Assembly (NCBI GenBank): GCA_913055735.1
Contig: CAJXKD010000001.1
Span: 1 to 64,000, forward strand
Direction of reading: 5' to 3'
DNA from: an uncultured Rhodospirillales bacterium
Lineage (GTDB): Bacteria > Pseudomonadota > Alphaproteobacteria > Rhodospirillales > UBA2165
DNA: 64,000 nucleotides
Shown one piece after another: positions 19,073-26,592 of this stretch; the stretch's first letter is position 1, and every line of letters starts with the position of its first letter. The notes beneath the pieces were generated by a model. That model did no database searches and was not told the origin of the DNA. It saw nothing but the letters and a program-made list of their open reading frames with translations. Made by a program: the position numbers and the translations under genes.

Positions 19073-19198
19073 AAGGGTCTCCTATTTCTTATTCCTTCAA
19101 CCCGGAGGCGTCATTTACCCCTCCAGGCGGTTGGCCGTTGTGCCAAATATGGCGGAGAGGATCAATCACTTGGCACGGTCTGTCCGGGTTTGCTGCCC

Positions 19199-20827
19199 CT
19201 AGCCTCGCATGCGGGCGCGATGCTCCAGAACCCGCCAATCTTCGAGCCCCTCGAAGGGCACGTCGACGATGGCCGGGCGGTCGGCGACAAAGGCCTTTTC
19301 AAGCGCGGCGCGCAACTCATCCGGCGTGGTTGCGCGAAGCCCCAGCGCCCCGAAGGATTCGGCATATTTGACGAAATCGGGATTGTGCAGTTCGGCGCTG
19401 ATTACCCGGCCATCAAAATCGACCATCTGGTTTTTGCGGACGTTGCCGTAGGCATTGTTGTTCATCACCACCGTGACGAGATTGATGCCGTGCAGCATCG
19501 CCGTCGCCAACTCGCTGGCACCGAACATGAAGCCGCCGTCGCCGGTCACGCACACGACCTTCTTGTCCGGATGCGCGACCTGCGCACCGAGCGCCGTCGG
19601 GAAGCTGTAGCCGAGCGTACCCTGGTATCCGGGCTGAATGATCGAACGCGGATGGTATGCCTCGAAATTCCAGCGCCCCCAGAAGCCCATTTGGGTCACG
19701 CCAAAGCACGCCAGCCCGTCTTCGGGCAGCGCGGCGCGGATCGCGCGGCCCAACGCATTCTGGCCCGGCAGGGTTTCCGCCACCTCCTTCACTGCGGCAC
19801 TTTTGAGTGCCGCCATTTCATCGGCGACGGGCTCGCGTTTGCGATTATGCCGTCCGACGCGCTCGGCAATGGCACCGAGCGCCGGCTTACCATGCGCGAT
19901 CAGATGAACGTCAGGGGGCCACACGCCCACGGATTGCTGCGCGTCGGGATCAATACGGATGAGCTTGATGTCATCGTCGCGTCCCCAGAATCCGGCCGGG
20001 AGCAAAAACCGCGTCCCAACGGCCACGGCAACATCGATCTTGGGCCAGGCGTGGGCCGCCGCGACCATGTTCTGCGCCAAGGGGTGGCGCCAATCGACAG
20101 CACCCAGCCCTTGCTCGCTCATGAATACCGGCGCCTGTACGGCTTCGGCCAAGCGCAGCAACTCCTCTTCGGCGCCCCAAATGCCGCCGCCGACGAAGAT
20201 CGCCGGATTATCGGCATTGCCGAGCAACGCCGCCGCCTGCTCCACCAGATCGGGATCGGGCTCCATCACCGGGTAGTTGGTGTCGGCGGCCGGAATGGCG
20301 ATGTCATCTTCCGCCGCCATGATGTCGGGCGCCATTTCGACGAAGACCGGGCGATTGCGCCCCGTATTCATTTGACGGAAGGCCTCGGCAATGACACCAG
20401 GCGCCTCTGCCGGTGTGTCGGCGCGCGCCTGCCATTTGGTGACGGACGCCATCACCCCTTTCTGATCATGGATCTCATGGAGCAGTCCGATGGGTTTGTC
20501 GATGGCCCCCGACCGCACTTGGCCGCCAACACACAGAACTTTGGCGTTGAGACCATGCGCCGTCAAAACGCCTGCGGCGGCATTGAGAACGCCAGGCCCC
20601 GGCACCACCGTGCAGACCCCTTCGCGGCCGGTGGAGAGAGCATAGCCGAGCGCCATATATGCGGCACCTTGCTCGTGCCGCGTATGGATCACGCGGAGCT
20701 TGTCTTTTTCGTGATAGAAGGCGTCGAACAGGGGGTCGAGTTGCACACCCGGCACACCGAAAATCGTATCCACCCCGTAACCCATTATGGTTTTGGTCAA
20801 GGCCCGGGCGCCGGTCATTTTCGGCAT
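19199..20827 (-). CDS. Thiamine diphosphate-dependent enzyme (acetolactate synthase-like)
   Basis: A 542-residue ThDP enzyme of the IlvB/benzoylformate decarboxylase family. The start at 20827 (MPKMTGARALTK) follows AGGGGGAT. The activating Glu is in IHTRHEQGAAYMALGYA, the middle domain begins near residue 190 (AIFVGGGIWGAEEEL), and the ThDP/Mg motif is GDGGFMFGASEL...NNNAYG. Whether it makes acetolactate, decarboxylates a 2-oxo acid or acts on a sulfonated substrate is not visible. There is no regulatory small subunit beside it, which argues against a housekeeping IlvB. It lies 40 bp downstream of sat and is probably cotranscribed with it. Confidence 0.85.
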   Translation of the reverse strand: MPKMTGARALTKTIMGYGVDTIFGVPGVQLDPLFDAFYHEKDKLRVIHTRHEQGAAYMALGYALSTGREGVCTVVPGPGVLNAAAGVLTAHGLNAKVLCVGGQVRSGAIDKPIGLLHEIHDQKGVMASVTKWQARADTPAEAPGVIAEAFRQMNTGRNRPVFVEMAPDIMAAEDDIAIPAADTNYPVMEPDPDLVEQAAALLGNADNPAIFVGGGIWGAEEELLRLAEAVQAPVFMSEQGLGAVDWRHPLAQNMVAAAHAWPKIDVAVAVGTRFLLPAGFWGRDDDIKLIRIDPDAQQSVGVWPPDVHLIAHGKPALGAIAERVGRHNRKREPVADEMAALKSAAVKEVAETLPGQNALGRAIRAALPEDGLACFGVTQMGFWGRWNFEAYHPRSIIQPGYQGTLGYSFPTALGAQVAHPDKKVVCVTGDGGFMFGASELATAMLHGINLVTVVMNNNAYGNVRKNQMVDFDGRVISAELHNPDFVKYAESFGALGLRATTPDELRAALEKAFVADRPAIVDVPFEGLEDWRVLEHRARMRG

Positions 20828-20867
20828 GTTATCCCCCTGTCTCGTGTTGTTGTTCTCCCCCTCCTTT

Positions 20868-22040
20868 TTAAGAGGCGGATTGATAAAAAGCACGCAAGAC
20901 GTCGACCACCTCGGGACGGCTGAACTCGACCGGCACGTCTTCACCGTTGGCCAGCATCTCCCGTTGGCGGGTGCCGGAGATGTTCACCCGATCCTCGTTG
21001 CCGTGCGGGCAGGTGCGTGCCGATGCCATGCCGCCACACTTCTTGCAGTAAAACGTAATGTCGAATTTCAACGGCTGAATTTCGAGCGCACCGTCCCAGA
21101 GCGTATCGAAAATCGCCTGCGCGTCGAACGGACCGTAATAGCTGCCGACACCAGCGTGATCGCGCCCGACAATCAGATGCGAACAGCCGTAGTTCTGCCG
21201 CAACACACCATGCAACAAAGCCTCGCGCGGACCGGCATAACGCATTTCCAACGGCAAGCCGGCCTGGATTACGGTGTCCGGGATGAAATAGTTCTGGATC
21301 ATGGCGTCGATGGCTTCGACCCGAACCTCGGCGGGAATATCCCCTTCTTTCAGCTTGCCGAGCACCTGATGGATGAACACACCATCGGTCATTTCGATGG
21401 CTGTTTTCACCAGTTGCTCGTGGCTGCGGTGCATGGGGTTGCGGGTTTGGAACGCCGCCACCTTGGCCCAGCCGAGCTCTTTGAACTTGGCGCGGCTTTC
21501 CTGAGGCGTGAAACAAAGTTCACGATAACGTGCCCGGTAGGGACCTTCAGACAGAACCGTCACCGGCCCCGCGATATTGGCGGCCTTTTGATCGAACAGC
21601 TTGGCAACTCCGGGATGAGCCGTATCCGTTGTGCGGAACACCTGCTCGGCTTCCCAGTTTTGATCCGGCCGGTAACTCTCCTCGACGATCATGGTCCCCA
21701 TGATCTCGCCGCTTTCGCCGTCGACCAGCGCGACCTCGGTTCCCGCCTTCAATGCATCGGCCACATCCGAATCCACAGACAACGTGATCGGGATCGGCCA
21801 AAAGGTTCCGTCGGCCAACCGCATGTCGGAACACACGCCGCGCCAATCGGCTTCGTCCATAAAGCCGGCAAGCGGCGTATAGGCGCCCATGCCCATGAGA
21901 ATAAGGTCCGAGGTTTCACGGCTGGTCATTTCCACTTGAGGAAGTGCGGCGGCCTTTTCGAGTAATCCGGCACGCTCTTGTTCAGGCGCCATCAGCGGCA
22001 ACAAGGGGCCGCCGCCATGAGGCGCGACGAGGTCAGTCAT
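20868..22040 (-). CDS. sat: ATP sulfurylase (sulfate adenylyltransferase, Sat type)
   Basis: Catalyses ATP + sulfate to APS + pyrophosphate, or the reverse. The 390-residue monomeric type differs from CysDN. The ATG at 22040 has GGAG seven bases upstream. The PUA-like N-domain includes LMGMGAYTPLAGFM. The catalytic QTRNPMHRSHEQLV (QxRNP and HxxH-like) and VGRDHAGVGSYYGPFDAQ loops are present. A C-terminal zinc-type CKKCGGMASARTCPHG motif is seen. It has no APS-kinase extension. No APS reductase, cysND or sulfite reductase gene is adjacent; instead a ThDP enzyme follows it. Confidence 0.94.
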   Translation of the reverse strand: MTDLVAPHGGGPLLPLMAPEQERAGLLEKAAALPQVEMTSRETSDLILMGMGAYTPLAGFMDEADWRGVCSDMRLADGTFWPIPITLSVDSDVADALKAGTEVALVDGESGEIMGTMIVEESYRPDQNWEAEQVFRTTDTAHPGVAKLFDQKAANIAGPVTVLSEGPYRARYRELCFTPQESRAKFKELGWAKVAAFQTRNPMHRSHEQLVKTAIEMTDGVFIHQVLGKLKEGDIPAEVRVEAIDAMIQNYFIPDTVIQAGLPLEMRYAGPREALLHGVLRQNYGCSHLIVGRDHAGVGSYYGPFDAQAIFDTLWDGALEIQPLKFDITFYCKKCGGMASARTCPHGNEDRVNISGTRQREMLANGEDVPVEFSRPEVVDVLRAFYQSAS

Positions 22041-22295
22041 GGTATCTCCAAATCGATAATTTGAGGGTGACTCTAAGTACACCCAATCAAGCGTAAAATT
22101 CCCGCCTAACGGGAGCGCGGCGTATGTAGCAGATCGGATTGCATGCTGACCAGCCCCATATGACGCCCATGGGAACGCGTCGGCAAAACTCCCGGCAGTT
22201 GCGCCGGATATGGACCCTCGTTACAGTCGCTGGCACTAAAACAACCCTGACGGCTGCCTCTTTTGGGTGCCGGTCAAAAAGTGGTGGGGAAAGGC

Positions 22296-23339
22296 ATGGT
22301 CTCGAGAACACTTACGCCGAAAATCACGTATTGCGCTGCGGTGGCGTTGTTTGCGGTTTCATTGGGCATTTCAGGGGGAACTCCAGGTTCCGCACAGGCA
22401 CAGAACTTGGCCTATAACCCGCTGGTCCTGCAGACGCGGCTCTCGGTCGCCGATGCCGCGCGGCTTTCCGAACCACCGAATCAATACCTGGCAACGGCGG
22501 TGATCCAACAGATCGGAGAGAATCCCGGACAGTTGGAAACGATCATATCGGCGGCCGTCAATGCCCAGCCCGCATCGAAGGATTTCGTCGTTCGCCGGGC
22601 AAGCAACGCCTACCCCGTGTTTGCCGATCGGATTGCAGCGGCGGCTGCACGCCCGGCGGCTCCCCCGCCGCCTGTTGCCGCCCCGGCCCCTGTACGCGTG
22701 GCTCAAGCGCCAGCCCGCGCGGCACCCCCCCGCCGAAGCGCGCCCGTCGAGCCGTTCGAAAGCCGACAAAAGGCTTGGTATGACGGCTGGTACATCGATG
22801 CCGCCGCGGGATTGAATATTTTGCTGGATTCAAGCCTCGACGATCCCGCGCTTGGCACGCGCGAGGGGACGTTATCCAGCGATCCAGGATTTGCCGGGTC
22901 ATTCGCCTTAGGCACCGGGCTTGGCAAAAATTTTCGCGTCGAAGCCGAATTGGCATACCGCACCAACGATCCCGACTCCATTTCGGTCGGCGGATTCGGC
23001 TTCACGAGCAACCAATCGGTCTCCGGCAGCGTTACCGTTTGGTCAGGAATGGTGAACGGCTACTATGACATCCACACGTTTGATTCATTTGTTCCCTATG
23101 TCGGGATCGGTGCCGGATTTGCCAGTGTCAGTGTCGATATTTCAACCAATAGTTTCGAAGAATCGGATTTGGTGTTTGCCTATCAAGCGGCCCTCGGTAT
23201 TCGATATCCCCTCAGCGATCAAAATATAGAGCTACGCGGCGGATATCGTTTCTTCAACGCGTTGTCGCCGGAACTCGGCACGACCGAAGCCGAGTATTTC
23301 GCGCACACGATCGAGGCCGGACTGACATATCATTTTTGA
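22296..23339 (+). CDS. Outer-membrane beta-barrel protein
   Basis: A 347-residue exported protein. The ATG at 22296 gives a signal peptide (residues 1-35, hydrophobic CAAVALFAVSLGI, cleavage after AQA). Residues about 36-110 form a small alpha-helical domain, followed by a Pro/Ala-rich linker (about 115-155). The C-terminal 190 residues alternate polar and hydrophobic as an 8-strand OmpW/OmpA-like barrel (WYIDAAAGLNILLD, VEAELAYRTND, FVPYVGIGAGFASV, ELRGGYRFF) and end in Phe (AGLTYHF), the signal for the BAM complex. The mature function is unknown. It is divergent from sat. Confidence 0.85.
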   Translation: MVSRTLTPKITYCAAVALFAVSLGISGGTPGSAQAQNLAYNPLVLQTRLSVADAARLSEPPNQYLATAVIQQIGENPGQLETIISAAVNAQPASKDFVVRRASNAYPVFADRIAAAAARPAAPPPPVAAPAPVRVAQAPARAAPPRRSAPVEPFESRQKAWYDGWYIDAAAGLNILLDSSLDDPALGTREGTLSSDPGFAGSFALGTGLGKNFRVEAELAYRTNDPDSISVGGFGFTSNQSVSGSVTVWSGMVNGYYDIHTFDSFVPYVGIGAGFASVSVDISTNSFEESDLVFAYQAALGIRYPLSDQNIELRGGYRFFNALSPELGTTEAEYFAHTIEAGLTYHF

Positions 23340-23362
23340 GGCCCGTTCTAAGAGACGCCGCG

Positions 23363-23395
23363 ATGACCAATAAAGTGCGGACCGCACCATTGTGA
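23363..23395 (+). CDS. Possible 10-residue leader peptide overlapping the transporter start
   Basis: An ATG at 23363 opens a ten-codon frame (MTNKVRTAPL) whose TGA overlaps the GTG start of the transporter as GTGA. Such overlap is typical of translational coupling. A weak ribosome site (AAGAGA) precedes it. It may be chance, as no other evidence exists. Confidence 0.25.
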   Translation: MTNKVRTAPL

Positions 23396-25170
23396 ACACC
23401 GACCAGCTTCTCCTTTTCGCCCTTCTGATCTGCACGTTCGGGTTCTTGATCTGGGGCAAGTTTCGCTACGACCTTATCGCGTTCTCAGCGTTGATCATTG
23501 CAGTCGTCATAGGGTTGGTACCGGCACAAGAAGCTTTCGAAGGATTCGGACATCCCGCGACGATTGTGATTGCCATGGTTCTGGTCATCAGCCGGGGATT
23601 TTCGAATTCCGGTGTCGTCGAGTTCATCGCTGATAAGTTCGTCAATCCCGAACGGCCTTTGTCGATACATATCGGCATCATGTCCGCAATCTCGGGCCTA
23701 CTTTCGGCAATCATGAACAACGTTGCCGCCCTCGCGCTCCTCATGCCCGTCGACGTGCAAGCGGCCGCCAAAGCCAAACGCAGTCCGGCGCTTACGCTGA
23801 TGCCGTTGTCGTTTGCATCAATTCTGGGCGGCATGGTGACTTTGATCGGCACCCCGCCAAATATCATCATCGCTACCTTCCGCCAGGAGGCGGTCGGAGA
23901 ACCGTTCGGGATGTTCGACTTCACGCCCGTCGGTTTGACCTGTGCCATCGCCGGAACCTTGTTTGTTGCGCTGATCGGCTGGAGACTGATTCCGGGTTCC
24001 CGTGCCGAACACGATACGCGCGCCGAGCTCCATGAGTTGGAAAGCTATGTCGGGGAACTGCAGGTTCCCGAAGAAGCGCCCGCCATCGGCAAGACGGTTT
24101 CCGAATTGGATGCGGGCATCGACGACGACGACGTGCAGATTCTCGGCCTTATGCGGGCCGGCCACTTCCTGCCCGGACGGGCGCGTCGAACCGTCATTAA
24201 AGCCGGCGATATTCTCGCGGTGGAAGCCACGCCCGAGGCTATGGAAAAGGTCATTTCGACAATCGGTTGCGAGATCGTCGAAGCAGAAAACAAAAAGCTC
24301 TTCGCCGAAGGAAGCGAATTGAAGATGCGCGAGGTCGTCGTGCCCCCTGATGCCATGGTCGGCTGGTACCCCGCGCGTGCTCTCCGTACTCTGGAACGCT
24401 ATGGGGTTAGTCTGTTGGGCGTTTCCCGACGGGGAAAAAGTATCCACCGGCAACGGCGGGGCACCTCATTTCAGGCCGGCGACATCCTTCTTTTGATCGG
24501 CCCGGAAGATGGGCTCGACAATGTGATCCAGGTCCTGCGCTACTTGCCGTTGGCGGAACGCGGCTTACAGGTCATTCAACGCGAGAAAGCGCGCCTGTCC
24601 ACCTCGATATTCGCCATTGGGATTGCCGCCGCCGGTTTCGGATTGATTCCCCTGCCCATTGCCCTCGGCGCGGTCGTCACTCTATTCGTCGTCTCCGGCA
24701 TCGTGCCTTTGCGCGAGCTTTATGAGAGTGTCGAATGGAGCGTGATCGTGCTGCTTGGCGCCTTGATCCCCATCGGGCAGGCGCTGGAAACCACTGGCGG
24801 CACCGCCTTGATCGTCGACGGCCTACTCGCCGTTGCGAGCGATCAGTCGCCCGTGATCTTGCTGACCATTTTGATGATCGTCACCATGACGTTGTCGGAT
24901 GTACTCAACAACACCGCGACAGCGGTCGTTGCCGCCCCGATCGGCATCGACCTGGCCAACCGCCTCGGCGTCAGCGCGGATCCATTCCTGATGGCGGTCG
25001 CGGTCGCCGCCTCTTGCGCATTCCTGACACCCATCGGGCACAAGAACAACACACTGATCCTCGGCCCGGGCGGCTATAGTTTCGGCGACTATTGGCGTAT
25101 GGGCCTGCCATTAGAAATCCTGATCGTTGCGGTCGGTGTTCCGACAATTCTTGTGGTCTGGCCTTTCTAA
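23392..25170 (+). CDS. SLC13/DASS-type anion transporter with two RCK_C (TrkA-C) domains
   Basis: A 592-residue inner-membrane transporter starting at GTG 23392. Membrane helices flank the DASS-type loops AIMNNVAALALLMPV and LIGTPPNIIIATF in the first half. The second half mirrors them with LSDVLNNTATAVVAAPIGI and ASCAFLTPIGHKNN. Between them, residues about 215-385 are two cytosolic TrkA-C domains that often sense ligands. This architecture is common in proteins assigned to sulfate or other divalent-anion uptake (SAC1/SLT group), which would fit the nearby ATP sulfurylase, but the substrate is inferred. It lies 52 bp downstream of the barrel gene. Confidence 0.88.
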   Translation: MNTDQLLLFALLICTFGFLIWGKFRYDLIAFSALIIAVVIGLVPAQEAFEGFGHPATIVIAMVLVISRGFSNSGVVEFIADKFVNPERPLSIHIGIMSAISGLLSAIMNNVAALALLMPVDVQAAAKAKRSPALTLMPLSFASILGGMVTLIGTPPNIIIATFRQEAVGEPFGMFDFTPVGLTCAIAGTLFVALIGWRLIPGSRAEHDTRAELHELESYVGELQVPEEAPAIGKTVSELDAGIDDDDVQILGLMRAGHFLPGRARRTVIKAGDILAVEATPEAMEKVISTIGCEIVEAENKKLFAEGSELKMREVVVPPDAMVGWYPARALRTLERYGVSLLGVSRRGKSIHRQRRGTSFQAGDILLLIGPEDGLDNVIQVLRYLPLAERGLQVIQREKARLSTSIFAIGIAAAGFGLIPLPIALGAVVTLFVVSGIVPLRELYESVEWSVIVLLGALIPIGQALETTGGTALIVDGLLAVASDQSPVILLTILMIVTMTLSDVLNNTATAVVAAPIGIDLANRLGVSADPFLMAVAVAASCAFLTPIGHKNNTLILGPGGYSFGDYWRMGLPLEILIVAVGVPTILVVWPF

Positions 25171-25176
25171 AACGGC

Positions 25177-26205
25177 TCAGAGATCGCGAAGGCTGGGCAT
25201 CACTTCTGAAGAGAAAAGGTCCAGCGAACGCATCGCCGCGTCATGTGGCAAATCACCGATATAGAATGCGCTGACGAGGTAGTTCGCGCCCATCGCCGTC
25301 ATCTGACTTTTGATATTCTCCCGCACCGAGTCGGGCGATCCGACGATCGCCGAACCGTTCTGAACCGCATCCGCCAAAGTTTCCGGCATGTTCTTCGAAA
25401 TGGCCGGTCCCTGCACCTGGTTGACGCGCCAGAGTTTGGTCAGACTAGCGTGCCATTTCTCATAGGCGGGTTCCGCCAGCTTCAACGCTTCTGCGTCTGT
25501 ATCGGCAACGATTACTTGACGTGAAATTCCCATTGCCGCGCCACCGTCGAATTCCGGGTTGGCATTGCCATTTATTTTCAGTGCCCCCCGATAAGCATCG
25601 AGAACGGATTTAGCATGCTCGACGCCACCGAGCGTCACCATCTGATAGCCGTTCGTCCCGCCCCATTCCGCGCCGGCAGGATAAGAGGACGGGTACCAGA
25701 TGGGGGGATGAGGCTGCTGCAGCGGCTTCAACTCCATCGGCACGTCTTTGTAATGGAAATGCTTCCCCTCATGGTTGAGGACATCATGGGTTAAGCCGTT
25801 GACCAGAACGGCAAGCGCCTCCTGAAATACCTCACGCGAGGTTTCGGGGTCGACATTGTGGAAATTCAGTTCAAAGGGTGATACGCCTCGCCCCACGCCG
25901 ACGTCCAATCGCCCCCGGCAAAGATGGTCAAGGATACAAACCTCCTCGATCAGACGAAGCGGCGAATAAAGAGGCAGCAAATAACAAAGCGGCCCCAACC
26001 GGATCTTACTGGTCTCCCGCGCGAGCGCACCAAGGTAGACCCCAGGGACTGGAACCATGTTGAGAGGTGTCGCATGATGCTCGGCTACGTGGTAGCAATA
26101 GAAGCCAGCTTCTTCCGCTGCTTGTACATATTGGATACGTTCGTCGAACTGTTGGGCCAATGGCCGATCGTTGACGTCCACATGATCAAAAAGGCCGAAT
26201 TTCAC
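25177..26205 (-). CDS. LLM-class flavin-dependent oxidoreductase (bacterial luciferase-like)
   Basis: A 342-residue TIM-barrel flavoprotein of the luciferase-like monooxygenase family. It begins MKFGLFDHVDVNDRPLAQQ and shows YCYHVAEHHATPLNM, KIRLGPLCYLLPLYSPLRLIEE, and GRLDVGVGRGVSPFE, the standard flavin-binding landmarks. A C-terminal GSPDSVRENIKSQM segment also fits. It needs reduced FMN or F420 supplied by a partner reductase, not seen nearby. Its stop lies six bases from the convergent transporter's stop. The substrate is unknown. Confidence 0.9.
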   Translation of the reverse strand: MKFGLFDHVDVNDRPLAQQFDERIQYVQAAEEAGFYCYHVAEHHATPLNMVPVPGVYLGALARETSKIRLGPLCYLLPLYSPLRLIEEVCILDHLCRGRLDVGVGRGVSPFELNFHNVDPETSREVFQEALAVLVNGLTHDVLNHEGKHFHYKDVPMELKPLQQPHPPIWYPSSYPAGAEWGGTNGYQMVTLGGVEHAKSVLDAYRGALKINGNANPEFDGGAAMGISRQVIVADTDAEALKLAEPAYEKWHASLTKLWRVNQVQGPAISKNMPETLADAVQNGSAIVGSPDSVRENIKSQMTAMGANYLVSAFYIGDLPHDAAMRSLDLFSSEVMPSLRDL

Positions 26206-26592
26206 GACGCGCTCTCCCCGACATTTGTTTCATTTGTGTCGAGCCGATATAAGGCTGGGTTGAATAGAAGAGGACACCGGGGAAACATCGGTTTCAAGGG
26301 CAAATCAGGGAGACGACTCAATCTGTCCGGTGACCGGTACCCCAAAAAGTTCTATATGGACACGTTTGTCCGACTACCAGTCCGGCAGAAACCGAATTTT
26401 TGTGATTTTCTTTGTTCAAGATTAGAGGATATGTCTTTGAAAAAATGTGATTTTTTCTGAACATTTTAAGCACGAAATTAATTACCCACACGACGTCCAT
26501 CCATAACTAGAATTCAGACTGAAAGCCGAAAAGGCGAGAGGGGCCCCAAGGGGGGGGCCATACCGCGATGCTCTTTGGGGTCCAACGAAACA
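26206..26592. other. Divergent intergenic region, partly AT-rich
   Basis: About 390 bp between the divergent LLM flavoprotein and the PAS kinase. Positions 26395-26490 are clearly AT-richer than the surrounding DNA. Near the kinase, 26542-26559 forms a GGCCCC/GGGGCC hairpin containing a run of eight G (26550-26557). A short frame MLFGVQRNN... opens at 26568 and ends inside the kinase start. No RNA gene or supported protein gene is seen. Confidence 0.45.

Noticed and set aside
18407..20923. 838-codon plus-strand frame opposite the FAH-family and ThDP-enzyme genes
   Set aside because: It is antisense to two clear enzyme families, and its His/Arg/Gly-rich product lacks any domain.
26466..26485. 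TTAA pair resembling a second CtrA box upstream of the PAS kinase
   Set aside because: The spacing between the two TTAA half-sites is eight, not seven, in an AT-rich stretch where such pairs arise by chance.
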